DNA from: Juglans regia
Lineage: Eukaryota > Streptophyta > Magnoliopsida > Fagales > Juglandaceae
Length of the DNA stretch: 64,000 nucleotides
Direction: 5' to 3'
NCBI RefSeq assembly: GCF_001411555.2
Contig: NC_049903.1
Location: 13,125,234-13,189,233 of the forward strand
The translations under genes and the position numbers were made by a program. This document shows, one piece after another, positions 1-10,984 of this stretch. The stretch's first letter is position 1; each line of letters starts with the position of its first letter. The notes beneath the pieces are model-generated. The model did no database searches. It saw nothing but the letters and a program-made list of their open reading frames with translations, and was not told the origin of the DNA.

Positions 1-262
1 CCAAAAAATCCCACAAATACTAAAGTGTACAATGTTTGGCTCGTACCCACTCGACCACAATTTTTGAGTCACATTCAATCTCAACTTGCGTCAAACCCAA
101 CGTTGTGCACAGTTTTACTCCTGTCAATGCCCTCAACTCGGCTTCAGAATTAGTTCCATGACCAAACTGCTTTGAATAAGTAGCTAAAAACTTACCCTCA
201 CATTCACATATTACTCCCCCTCCACCTATTCTCCCCGGATTCCCTCTACAGCTACAAACCAC
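1..262 (-). pseudogene. RNase H-like domain fragment of a LINE
   Basis: The minus strand encodes about 80 residues typical of the RNase H-like (RVT_3) domain at the 3' end of many plant LINEs. An N-terminal CRGNPGRIGGGGVI stretch is followed by TNSEAELRAL, which carries the conserved acidic residue, and by VEIECDSKIVVEW, which carries the DS pair. A stop follows CTL at position 20, before the usual C-terminal GN.vAD/AH segment, so the domain is cut short. The rest of any element would lie upstream on the minus strand, beyond 262, but no RT or zinc-finger sequence is visible there. This is most likely a short, dead LINE remnant rather than a host RNase H gene. Confidence 0.6.
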
Positions 263-589
263 ATATTCATGTGCATGTGAGCTTAAATAGATTAGTAATT
301 ACATCCTATGACTTTTGAATTTTGAAATGAAAATTTCTATTTATCATTTTCGCAATCATTAACATCTTATCATTCCTTATTTGGAATAGAAGTAAAAGTT
401 GAGAAATAGTCTTTCATTCATTTGATAACAATTAGGATGATGATTAATAGAATGATGACTATCATTTTTGTTTTGAAATACCTCACCCAAATTCAGTCCC
501 TTACCAATGGGAATTAGACATTGACTTACTTAATTTCATGCCATGATTTTCTAAATATTTTTTTAGGTAGATTAACATTAGGAGGCATC
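263..589. other. AT-rich spacer, nothing recognised
   Basis: Low-complexity AT-rich DNA with no open frame, RNA gene or repeat boundary that I can support. Confidence 0.4.
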
Positions 590-1263
590 AGCCTAATACC
601 CTAATGAGAACAACAACAATCCCTAATTGAAAGAAACATGACATTTTATTGACTTCTAATTAACTGAAAACAATAAATAGATTTCTAATAATTTGACATT
701 CAGGAAATGATCGATCGAAATGATCGTCAAAAGGTTTATAAATAACATTTCTCCCATAATTTACACGTGACGATCTAATTAAAATATCCATGCAAGAATT
801 TGGGAGATTAAAAACAAACTGATCAATTATTGTCCTTCTTAGGGGCCAAAGTTATGCTAGCTTCATCCTGTTTTTTGGACATTAAGATTTAGATACTTAA
901 TTTCAGGCCTAATTCGCTGAAGTTTTAGCAAGTTAATTATATTAGGATGTAATGTCCTAATTCTCTAATGAGAACAACAACAATCCGTAATTGATCAAAA
1001 AAATTATACTTGTTAGACTTCTAATCAAGTAAGTGAAAACAATGAATAGTTTTCTAATAATTCGACGTCATGACATATAAGGAAATGATCGATAAAAGGT
1101 TTATTAATAACATTTCTTCCATATGCGCGTGAAGATATTCTAATTAACTTGATCCAAGCTAGAACACGGGAGATACAAGACATTAATTGATTAATTTTTG
1201 TCCTTGCTTAGGGGCCAAAGTTATGTTTCATCCTGTTTTTTGGACATTAAGATTTAAATACTT
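590..1263. repeat. Diverged tandem duplication, period about 364 bp
   Basis: Two copies lie head to tail at about 590-898 and 945-1263. Both carry CTAATGAGAACAACAACAAT (at 601 and 965), a GGAAATGATCGAT block, AGGGGCCAAAGTTATG, and CATCCTGTTTTTTGGACATT. The copies differ by scattered substitutions and small indels, so the duplication is not recent. No open frame runs through either copy. Confidence 0.8.
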
Positions 1264-2605
1264 GCATGTGTCAATTTTTTTTCTTGGGTGGGTATAGAGC
1301 TAGGTAGATGCTCTTCCAAATAAACCTAATTAACTATTTTAATCACTTTTAGTGCCTAGAAAATCTGGTGTCAATATTTAGAGAACCAAAGGATCCGAAA
1401 ATAATTTGATTATTGAATGATGATTTCTGGGCCAAACTCATTTGATTGAGCTTAATTATTCTATCCATACTCATTACAGTATATCTAGAGATTGTACTTG
1501 CTGTCTTAAACAAATAAAGTTGGCTACGTTTAGATGTTGAGACGAGTTGAATTGAGTTGTGAATAGTAATATTTTGTAGGTCTCATTGAGATGTGTTTAA
1601 ATGTTTTAAGTTTATATGGGTTTAACTTTCTAGGTTGAAATATATGAAGTAGGGTGAGATAATTAATTTAACTTTTTTTTGTAAAATTGAAAAGGTAGCG
1701 AGTCACATCAATGACTGGTTTGAGATGAGTTAAGTTTGGTTAACGGCCAAACACAACCCAACAAAGTTAAAATGTTAGTCACTTCTATTGATCTTCTACA
1801 CTATCAAGTATCAACAGCATTAAAGCCAATTTCACAAACAATAAACTAAATCATATATAAAATAATACTACTGATCTTTATTTTGAATTTATGCACATAT
1901 CCAGTTATAATGTGATACAGTTTTGAAAGAGAAAAAAAAAAGAGAGCATATAATTGTGATTAAAACCCATGTCAATTATAGGATGATCAGTTTCTATCAG
2001 TATTATCCATTAGGGAAAAAATAATATATAATACTGTTTGCATTATTATTATTATTATTATTATTATTAATTAACCCTAAAACAATAGCCAAAAGCCCAA
2101 AACAACATCTTTCATGACTTTGTTTGTCTACGGCCTCTCGCTTGCACACAAATTATAAACACAGAAACAGGCGCCGTTAAAGTTCATCCTGTCGAAGATT
2201 AGACAAAAAGCTCCAACACTGCAAGACCTCAGTGGCGCATTATTCTTCATGCGAATCATGAAGGAGAAGAGAATCCGAGGGTAAGAGTATATATAAGCCA
2301 TGCGCGCAGTATTCACATATTCATAAAAAAAACCAAACAAAAACCTTAAAAGTTAGAAAATTAAATCAATCACATATGTACATGAATAATAAATCATAAA
2401 AAAAAAAACAATCATTAGTGAATTCATAAAATCAGATTCATTTCTGGTCTTCTCCCAGGTTTTCTTCCGTTACAATGAATGCTAATCCTAAGCAAACATA
2501 AGATGAGTATATTTTCCTTTCCACTTTTATTTTCTTTCTTCTGTAAAAAAGAGAAAAAAGATGAAGAACAGCCTCGGCCAGAGACTCATATTGCAGTAGT
2601 ACTGG
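1264..2605. other. AT-rich spacer with a degenerate MITE and an (ATT)n microsatellite
   Basis: About 1520-1765 resembles a decayed MITE: its left end carries GTTTAGATGTTGAGACGAG, and its right end, read as reverse complement, carries a similar GTTTGG...CTCATCTC arrangement. The left end is shared with the segment at 33613-33930. An (ATT)n run sits at about 2043-2070. The open frame at 2128-2340 on the minus strand has no recognisable domain and I do not call it. Confidence 0.45.
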
Positions 2606-3001
2606 TCATGTTTCCAGAAAGCCAGTCATCCTTAGAATCGAGTTCCGAACTTGACTTAAATCCCGGCCCTTGAGGGTCCGCCCGTTGCCGGTGCAAACCG
2701 AGTACGCCATTTTTCCGGCTGCTCGACGCCCTGTGATGACGTGGGGCGGTACCATTTCGTCGCCATAGCCTTCCTCTTCAAGGTCATCGCGAACCGCGTG
2801 GCGGAATATATTTCTATCGGGGACATTGACGGGGAGCGAGTAATTGCCCATTATTTTCTCAAGCTTGCTGTTCTTGGACTTGATGTTCTGATGCCCCATT
2901 TCTTGGTTGTTTGAGCGAGTGTCGTTGTTGAGGCGGCGGCGGTGGTCTTGTTCGGCAAAAATAACGTCGGATTCTTGGAGTTCTTCGAGGTTCTTGGCCA
3001 T
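2606..3001 (-). CDS. S40-like senescence regulator (DUF584)
   Basis: This single-exon gene encodes 131 residues. The C-terminal half is the plant S40 (DUF584) domain: VPPHVITGRRAAGKMAYSVC followed by TGNGRTLKGRDLSQVRNSIL and a terminal RMTGFLET. The N-terminal half is charged and low in complexity, as is usual for the family. S40 proteins are small nuclear proteins linked to leaf senescence and to responses to dark, ABA, salicylic acid and pathogens; their biochemical activity is not settled. I chose the ATG at 3001 because it opens MAKNLEELQESDVIF, a typical S40 start, and because a TATAAA box lies about 70 bases upstream. The stop is TGA at 2606-2608. The reading frame is intact. Length and motifs fit the family well. 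Confidence 0.9.
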   Translation of the reverse strand: MAKNLEELQESDVIFAEQDHRRRLNNDTRSNNQEMGHQNIKSKNSKLEKIMGNYSLPVNVPDRNIFRHAVRDDLEEEGYGDEMVPPHVITGRRAAGKMAYSVCTGNGRTLKGRDLSQVRNSILRMTGFLET

Positions 3002-3070
3002 AGGGAGATAGAAGAGAAAACAAACGAGAATGAGAAAGAAAATGGGGGACGAAGGTGTTCATTACTTCAT

Positions 3071-3076
3071 TTTATA
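3071..3076 (-). promoter_or_regulatory. TATA box of the S40-like gene
   Basis: TATAAA (in CTATAAAAT) reads on the minus strand 70 bases upstream of the S40 ATG. This spacing suits a short leader of about 40 bases. Confidence 0.6.
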
Positions 3077-3079
3077 GAG

Positions 3080-6000
3080 AGAATCGAAGTCGTACTTTGT
3101 ACACTTTTTGGCTGTTTGTGACATTGTGTTGTGAGATGGCGTCAGAGCGAGGCAGGCAGTCGTTGAGTGCGGTCCCAGCTCTCTCTCTCTGGAACTTATC
3201 AGGGTAATAGTCTAGAGTTCATGTTTGAGTACTGTTTCCATCTAACTTTTCCTTATAGTCTTCTACGAAAGACAGCTCTTCTTCTTCTTATGGTTCACGA
3301 ATTGTGTTTTTATTCTTATTTTATTTATGATTGTTGCTTGTTTGGCTCATACATTGACTTGGCAAAATCGGCTCAACTTATAATTGAGTTGTGTATTTGT
3401 ATTGAGTTTTGATCTCTACACGTACCGCAATAATATTATACGGAAAAAAACGAGATAATATCTCTATTCTAATTTCTCTTATATTATTTCGTAAGAGGAA
3501 TTTTATGCATCAGTTATTAATCATTTTTATCTCACATTTATAATTTTTTTTATAGAGTGTATGAGTATATTTTATAGGGTGTGAAAATATTTTTTATAGG
3601 TAATAGAGTTGTTTTTCATAAGGTATTAAGTTTTAACCAATAATAAATAGTATCTGATGAGAAGAATTTTTCTTAACGTAAACGTATATGTATGCATGAT
3701 TTTTATTGATCCTAAGTTATCTACTCGTATAAATTTCATGTATATATTTGATCCATAAAATGGTTTGTCTGACCACGATGATGAATCTTAAAAAAATAGA
3801 AGATCGATAAAATTCTCAAAGAAATTTGGAAGAAATTAATGATTTGGTAATGTTAGTGAAACTACTGAAAAGAGTTAGTCATTGCTTGGGGGGCACACAA
3901 TGGGGCCGGTTAAATGTGTAATGGTGTCATCATTAATTTCTTTCTAGGGAAAAGAAATGTTGACACTTCTTGCTTTATCATCGTATATTTAGTATTAGTA
4001 CTACCGCATCATATCACATGGTTTTCAATTCTAACCTCGGAATGATTGTTTTCCCACGAATGCATGCGCACAAACAGACAGTAATTAAGAAGCTTTAATG
4101 ACAAACGAGAAAATTATGGGATGTCCAAGCTGGCAACAAAAGAATTAGTTTACAGAAGAAAAAGCCTTAAATACACAGATAGATATATAGCTAATTATTT
4201 CCAATTTACTTATCCCTTCTAAACACTAAATTAATATTACTTCCCATATATGTCAAATTTAATTTATCATCCTTCCAAAACCAATGAATTATCTAAGATA
4301 AAACACTCAAAAGACTTTGTTTTAATGGGCAAGACTCAAAAATCCATTAGGGCATGGTTAGTAATAATCCACGTTGGAGGAGGTGGTGGGTCCGCAAGGA
4401 ATGAATTCAACGCAAAAAGCCACTTGTCATCCGACACGTGGATGGACAGCCTCTCGTACGTAGGTATAAGGGGAAAGCAACGTACGTACGTAATAATAAT
4501 GCTAGTTAGCTTGGTTGCGCGCAGTCGAAACGTGTTTTTACGTGTAAGACTCTGTAGTGTATAAGGCAGTAGGAGGAGTAGGGGGATTTCTTTTGTTTGT
4601 TCTTTCTTTGAAGCATAAATACATTATTTTTGGGGGTACAGTATAATTATTAATTATTTAGGGAAAGAAGGTTTAAAAAGTCTTCTAGAGGGATAAGTGT
4701 ATCCGTCGTGTTAACTCTTTAGGAAGCAAGCAAACAAAGACATACAAGTCAAGGGATCGAGAGGAAAGCTTTTTTTTTTTTTTTTTTTTGAGTTTTAGAA
4801 GAAAAAAAAATATATAAAGAGTTGTGCATGGAGGGAAGTGTGTATTTTACATAATATTTTATTTTATGTAAAATATTTTTTGTTTTGGCTAAAGATAAAC
4901 ACACACTTGGTTGGAATGGTAAAAAGTGGGGTCAAGTTATAATTAAAGAAAGTGTTGGGGTCATGATTGGTTTTAACTATTTCTTCTTCTTCTTTTTTTT
5001 TTTTTTTTTTTCTTCTTCTAGCTAGCTTCTATATCTTTTGGTCCAAATTATATGCATGTTCATTACTGACGGTAATTAAGAAATTAGATCAATTCAACGT
5101 ACAGCTAGCTGAATTGAAAGTTCTGTACAAATTATTTATTTTCATTAAAAGAATTTATAAGTTTTGAACTAAAAATTAATGACTGAAATGTTGAAGTCAA
5201 ATCACAGTAAAAATCACTTATTACCGCTAAATTTAAATCGCCTGAAATAAATTTTAACTGTAAATACATTTGTTTTTTTTTGGTAGTGAATGTATACAAG
5301 TCATGCATAATATATAATATATATGGAAGAACACGAAATTAACGAATAGAGACTCAAAACTCAAGACTAATTAGTGGTTTATAACTACTAGCGGGAATAA
5401 TATCGCAGAGATCACCGTTTAAGCGATCGAGCTTGAGGTCTTTTGTTGTTGTTTTTATTTGTGCAGATATTTTACACAAAAAAAAAGCTTTTAAATTGAT
5501 GGATCAGTTTAACATGATATGCCAGATTCATTTTATAATAAAAAGAACATTATAATATGATATATCATGTACTTAGACTACATCAGTTTCTAATTTTTTT
5601 TTATATTATTTTGTTTTGTGATTTGGAAAATTTGAATTATTTTTTATATTTAATTTGTTTGGGAGATTTGGAAAAGTTGTAATGATTAAATGAGATGAGA
5701 TGAAATAGTTTGTGCCTTAATCATTATCCTTTCATGAAGTATCAAATGCATGAATTGCATATATACAAAACGGATGTAAATGAAGCAAAGAAATTAACTC
5801 ACGGAAAGAGATACGTACGCGTAGGGGAAGAGGGAGATCGATGGTGGTCCACCTGAAAACCCTACACATAAAATTGTTAGGGCTATATCCTTGAATGCGC
5901 GCGCATATATAAGGTACTTGATCGACGTACCCACGCACATACCCTTTTCATTGAAAACAATTGCGCCTATAAATATAAATTCTAAAATGTTTTGGATCAG

Positions 6001-7100
6001 GAGTACTTACTGCAGCTTACTTATAAGCTAGGGTTGGTTCTCGGCCAGCAGTACTTTTTTGTTCTCTTTTTACATGCTAGCTCTAGCTATATATATGCAT
6101 ATATATATATATATATATATAATATATATGTATGAAGATGAAGATATTTATTAGCAATTTGCAATAATTAGGACGGGGATAATGACTTCAACCTCATCTC
6201 ATATTGATCATCACATCGTACGGCTCATCTATTTAATTTGATGATTGATCTGTACTGTTATATAACATAGATATGATTGTGATTTGTCACTCATCATGTC
6301 TTGGTTTCCAAGATTAGACAAACAGTCACGTAAGTTAGGTTGAATGGTTGAATATTAGAGGTTTAAAGTTGGGCATGCAGAAGCACCCTCAAAATGGTAT
6401 TGCATTCATATGGAATGAAAGATCAAAAAGCAACCGGCCGCCTGTTTTTTTTTTTTTTTGTCCATATTCTCAGGATGTTAGCTTGCCTTAGAGCTAGATG
6501 ATCTGGGCCGGAAAGCCATGCAAACTCTGCAGATAACGTTATTCTTTTCTTAGAGCTTTGGTTAACGAGGTATATATACAAAAAAGGTTTGGTTTGGTGT
6601 AAGAAATAAGGTTAATCTTGCTGTAGATGAGGATATTCTCTAAGAAACGTATGATTGAAGCATGCAATTATGAGATGAATATTATGATCGAATGTCAAAG
6701 CGTAATAAGGCTGATTTAAAATCTATCTGTTTTGTGTGGTTAATGATCAAGATGCTTAATTAATGAGGCATGCATGCATTCGTTGTCTACAGATGTTCAA
6801 TCAACATTAATAACTTTTCCATTGCTTGATGTGCATAGTTAGATTCATTTCAAGACATTGCCCTCAGAAGATTTGTAATAGTAATTCTTGTAAAAAACCA
6901 TCAAGAACTTTTACATGACATTAATAATGGATAAGTAATGCTACTCATTACCTTTTTATTCATTATCATCTTCTTATCTCATGATGTGACATTCAATGAT
7001 TGAAAATATATTTATTATGTTTCATTTATTTACCAATTATTTGATGCCACATCAAAGGATGCTGAGAAGACGATTAAAATGATAGTGAATAACATTTCTC
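3080..7100. other. Intergenic spacer with MITE debris and simple repeats
   Basis: I see no convincing gene in this stretch. It holds T-tracts at about 4770-4789 and 4990-5010 and an AT dinucleotide tract at 6095-6122. About 5560-5718 looks like a decayed relative of the MITE at 14811-15015 in reverse orientation: it shares AAATGAGATGAGATGAAA, the TTTGGAAAA motifs and a GTGCCTTAA end. A cluster with CCGACACGTGG (G-box/ABRE core CACGTG next to a CCGAC core) lies at 4430-4442, in a locally GC-richer segment without an ORF of known type. Confidence 0.45.
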
Positions 7101-7181
7101 ACAATTACGTTCCATTGAATCCCTTTGGTTTTTTCCTCTCTAAGACGCTAGGTCTGAGTAGAGGTTTTTTCCTCTGCCATA

Positions 7182-8065
7182 GTGCAATTTTCTTTGGATT
7201 CTCAATTGTTATCTGGTGATTACAGTGCTATGGCAGACGATCTTGATGGTTTGTATCAGAGGTTCTCTCTGACTGAACAGGAGGAGGACGAAGTGGTGGT
7301 GGAATCCTGCGAGTTGGAAGATATTTTCTTGTGTCAAGGAAAGGGTTTGGTGATGTCTCTTTTTACTGAAAAACATTACAATCGTGAATCGTTCAAACTA
7401 ACTATGAAGCAAGCATGGAGGCCGGTGAGTGGGGTACGAGTTTGTGATCTCAAAGTGAATCTTTTCTTTGTTGAATTTGATGATATACGTGATAAGGAAA
7501 GGGTGTTGAGGGAGGGCCCTTGGTCCTTTGATAAGCATTTAGTGTTGGTCCAAGAGGTTGATGGAAGTAAACAGGTGAATCAAATACAGATCCGGGAAGC
7601 TACTTTCTAGGTAAGGATTCATGATCTGCCTCTGAGGGATCAAAATGTACGTGTTGGGGCCTGTATTGGTAAGAAATTAGGAAGGGTAGAAGTGGTGGAT
7701 TTGGAAACAGTTGCGTTGACTTAGGGGGAATTTCTTACTTATGTGATTGTCTGGGCCATGGGGATAAGGAGTGTGAGTTGCGGAAGAATGGTGCCTAGGT
7801 TGACATGGAAGAGTCTCTACCGTATGGTGCTTGGTTAAGGGCTTCTAGTTATGGTGATCTTTTTCGAGATGGCTGTTCCTGGGAAAAATGAGATAATTTT
7901 CGTACTGGTAGACGTGATGCTCCAGCAGATGTTTTAGACTCGGGGGGAATTCCGATGATTGGAAAAGTGGATGTAACAGTTTCGACTTATGCGGCGAAAA
8001 CTAAGGAGTTGGAGATAAATGTCCCTAACTGTTTTGCAATTTTGACTGAAAATGTGGGAGCGGTT
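7182..8065 (+). pseudogene. LINE ORF1 remnant (DUF4283 plus zinc knuckle)
   Basis: The N-terminal part is open for 142 codons (7182-7610). It carries a DUF4283 domain with LCQGKGLVMSLFTEKHYN, the FFVEFDDIRDKERVLREGPW core and a following LVLVQEV strand. DUF4283 is common at the N terminus of plant LINE ORF1 proteins. After in-frame stops, a CCHC-type knuckle is readable as CDCLGHGDKEC near 7740-7790, followed by SLPYGAWLRAS, the usual sequence after the knuckle. The product would have been the RNA-binding partner of the element. Several stops make this a pseudogene. Its C-terminal part runs on through a minisatellite to a stop at 8663-8665. Confidence 0.8.
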
Positions 8066-8165
8066 GTAGGAGGAGACAAGTAGTCAGGAACCGTTGCAGA
8101 AGAGGTTCAAATGGAAAAAGATAATTCTACTGCGGAAATTATTATCCTGACAGTTATAACAGCAA

Positions 8166-8352
8166 CTGGGCCCTTTCAAGTAGTTGGGCCAATTCAAGCT
8201 GATCAAGTTGATGGGCCAATTCAGGTTGATCAAGTTGAGGGACCATCTTAGGTTACTCAAGTAGATGGGCCGGTACAGGTTGTCCAAGTGAAAGGGCTAG
8301 CTTAAGTCGCTCAAGTAGATGGGCCAGATCATGGTGTTCGCGTGGATGGGCC
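8166..8352 (+). repeat. Minisatellite of about 33 bp in LINE ORF1
   Basis: Five to six imperfect units of about 33 bases repeat the core GATGGGCCAATTCAGGTTGA followed by TCAAGTT. In the ORF1 frame this reads as repeats of about 11 residues of the type DGPIQVDQV. Two units contain a stop, which fits the general decay of the element. Confidence 0.75.
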
Positions 8353-8661
8353 AATTAAAGAGGATGGTTCTCTACAAGGGACATGAAGTTTTTGACTGGG
8401 TGCGGTAGGGAAAGAAAAACCCGATGGGTATTCAGGCAAAAAATGAAAATGACTTTCTTTTATTTCTTCACCATCCAATTCTGAATATGATGGTTTACAG
8501 CTGTTTTTTCCTCCCAAAAAGAGAAAGGCTCTGCGCATCGATGGAGGAAGAGATGGTAGACTCAGCAAGCGTGGCACCTCAGCGGGGGGAAGTATGACTG
8601 AAGGCTCTCAGAGTGCTATCATGGAATTGGCGATGGCTGTTGAACAGCATTGCCGCAATCA

Positions 8662-9311
8662 ATGAAAATTATAAGTTGGAATGTCCATGAGCTTGGGAAC
8701 CCATAGGGCATTTGAACCTTCTGTGATCTGGTGAAGAGGGAAGTTCCTGATATCCTGTTCTTACATGAGACACGTCTTAAGGCACATGAATTTGAGGTAT
8801 GCAAGTTTAAATTAGATTTTGTGAACTATTTAGTAGTTGATTGTCGTGGGAGGAAGGGGGACTTGCGTTGCTGTGGGGAAGGGATATTTATTTATCGGTG
8901 CTTAATTATTCACATTGCCATATTGATGCTTTGGTTGAAGATGATCCAGATAAAGGGTCTTGGTTTTTCACTGGTATTTACAATTTTCCTGAAGTGAGCC
9001 AATGGTCTAGAACTCCGGATTTGTTACGACAATTGGGTAGATATAATGGTGAGGCGTGAATGGTGATTGGGAATTTTAATGAAGTTATGCATCATAATGA
9101 AAAATGGGGTGAGAGGCCTAGACCGAATATGCAAATCGTAGCTTTTAGGGATGTGGTTAATGACTGTTGTTTAAGGGACATGGGGTTTATGGGTAATAAA
9201 TTTACGTGGAGTAATCGAAGGGGAGGATCTCTATGTACTAGTGAGAGACTAGATAGAGTTTTGGCAAATCGACCATGGTTGGGTAAATTTCCAAATGCAA
9301 AGCAAGGGTAG
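8662..9311 (+). pseudogene. LINE ORF2 endonuclease domain, disrupted
   Basis: ORF2 begins at ATG 8662 with MKIISWNVHELGNP, the usual first strand of LINE AP-endonucleases (consensus SWNVRGL). LVKREVPDILFLHETRL follows, carrying the catalytic E of the QET motif. Later pieces are VIGNFNEVM (normally GDFN) at about 9060 and FTWSNRRGG...ERLDRVLAN at about 9205-9270. Stops and frameshifts separate the pieces. The start ATG overlaps the ORF1 stop as ATGA (8662-8665), the same arrangement as in the other two long LINEs here. Loss of H in the QET motif and D in GDFN suggests the enzyme would be inactive even without the frame breaks. Confidence 0.8.
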
Positions 9312-9317
9312 AGGTTA

Positions 9318-10748
9318 ATGTAAAATGAGGAATTTGTTTTATATCAACTTCTCAAGGCTAGATATTTCTCTAAGTCAAATTTTATGGAGTCTAGCTTGGG
9401 GCATTGTCCATCATATACGTGGAGGGAAGTTTGGGAGGCTAAGAGATGGTTGAGGGAGAGATGTATATGGAGGATTGGTGATGGGAAGACAGCAAAGTTA
9501 TGGCATGATAAATGGGTTCCAGGGCATAGGTATTTGGGTCTTGAGCTCAGGGCAGAGGTGCAGCATAGAGATGATGTAGTGGCTTTTGTTATTCAAGAGG
9601 AAACTAGGGGGTGGGATCTTCACAAGCTTAGAACTCTCTTCAATCCAATGGTAGTGGTTGATATTATGAAATTCATGGTTTTTCCAGAAGGTACTGCTGA
9701 TAAACTGATTTGGAGTCAAGAAATAAGTGGGCAGTATTCAGTGAAAAGTTGTTACAAGCTTATTATGTCCCAAACTGGTTTTGCTATAGCAGAGTCCTCT
9801 TTAATGGGGAGACAGAATAGATTATGGAAAGCATTGTGGAGGATGCCTGTACCTAATAAGATAAAAGTGTTTGCATGGTGGGCATGCAAGGATGGTCTTG
9901 GTACAGAAACAGGTGATCACAGTAGCTACATGCAGGTTTTGTGGGCATCCTATTGAAGATCTGTTGCATGCAGTGTTTAATTGTGGCCAGCTTCGGGATT
10001 CTTGGAATCAGGTTTTTCCTTCTTTGGCTAATGTTACCTCTATTAGTTTTTCAGATTTGGCAATGTATGTTTTTTATGGCAAGGACATTAATAAATTGGC
10101 TTTATTTTGCTGTCTTGTATGGGGTTTCTGGTATAGGCGTAATAAGTTGGAATTTGATAATGCTAGTTTAAGTCTTCGACATGTTATTTCTCATTCTTTG
10201 GGACTTTTGCAGAGTTATAAATCGGCCACTGTTAAATCCCAGACTCAAATTCGACATCATTACAGTTGGAAGCCTCCTCCTGGGTTCTTAAGCTCAACAC
10301 TGATGGTGCTATGTTTTCAGATCTTCATAAGGTAGGTGTTGGGGTTATTTTACGAGATTCAGAGGGGAAAGTTGTTATGGCTGCTTCTAAAATTGAAGTA
10401 GAGGTGGAAGAACCATAAGCTGTTGAGTTACTTGATGTCTTTAGAGGAATGTAATTGTGTTCTACTATGGGCATCTTGCATATTGAGATAGAGAGTGACT
10501 GTTTGCTGTTAGTTCAATCTTTGCAGCAAAATAATATGTTGAATTCCATGCTTGGTAATCTGTTTACTGAAGTTCAAAGATTGAGTAGTTGCTTCACAAG
10601 TTGTTCTTTTATTCATGTGTATAGAGAGGGTAATGGGGTAGCTCATCAGTTTACTAGAAATGCTTGGAGAGTTGAGAATATTGAAATGTGGTGGGATTGT
10701 ATTCCAGACTTTCTTTCTGAAACCTTATGGTTTGATAAATGTTTGTAA
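9318..10748 (+). pseudogene. LINE ORF2 C-terminal part: zf-RVT and RNase H-like domains
   Basis: The open frame at 9384-9956 carries CIWRIGDGKTAKLWHDKWVP, the sequence that precedes the zf-RVT domain, then YSVKSCYKL and WKALWRMPVPNKIKVFAWWA. A frameshift near 9930 leads to CRFCGHPIEDLLHAVFNC, the zinc-binding CxxC...HxxxxC. The RNase H-like domain starts at about 10285 with LKLNTDGAMF and ends with EIESDCLLLVQSL and HVYREGNGVAHQFTR (10455-10748). Normally this segment lies about 2 kb downstream of the endonuclease; here it follows almost directly, because the RT domain has been deleted. Confidence 0.82.
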
Positions 10749-10805
10749 TTTTTTTTTTTATCTCGAATGAAGATGTTTGTTTCTATAAAAAAAAAAAAGA
10801 TAAAA

Positions 10806-10984
10806 TGAAATATATTATTTAAAACTTTGAATAAAATGATGAGTAATGATATCTGCATTATATATATATATATATTTTATAATTTTGTATAAAATAGAAG
10901 ACACTTGTTCAAAATTTGAAACTCGAATAAGATGGAAAACATAATATTCAATTTTTTTTAATGAAGGAGTATGACGTTGGCCAG
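10806..10984. other. AT-rich spacer
   Basis: Short AT-rich spacer with a TA microsatellite at about 10860-10875. Nothing else recognised. Confidence 0.4.

Larger units (their letters stand above)
7110..10805 (+). mobile_element. Decayed LINE with its reverse-transcriptase core deleted
   Basis: This is a non-LTR retrotransposon on the plus strand. In order it shows a short leader, ORF1 with a DUF4283 domain (7182-7610) and a CCHC knuckle (about 7735-7790), an ORF2 endonuclease (8662 to about 9311), a zinc-binding zf-RVT region (about 9318-9930), an RNase H-like domain (about 10285-10748), and an A-rich tail at 10787-10800. The whole reverse transcriptase, with its FADD motif, is absent between about 9311 and 9318, so the element cannot move by itself. 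Many stops and frameshifts show that it is old. I could not identify a clean target-site duplication, so both ends are approximate. Confidence 0.85.

Noticed and set aside
4250..4564. 104-codon plus-strand frame
   Set aside because: No domain, AT-rich start and no splice or promoter support.
4330..6100. MicroRNA precursor
   Set aside because: I compared by eye with common conserved plant miRNAs and saw no match or clear hairpin.
7070..10815. GATTAAAATGATA / GATAAAATGAAATA as target duplication of the decayed LINE
   Set aside because: Both are simple A/T-rich words with indels; not convincing.
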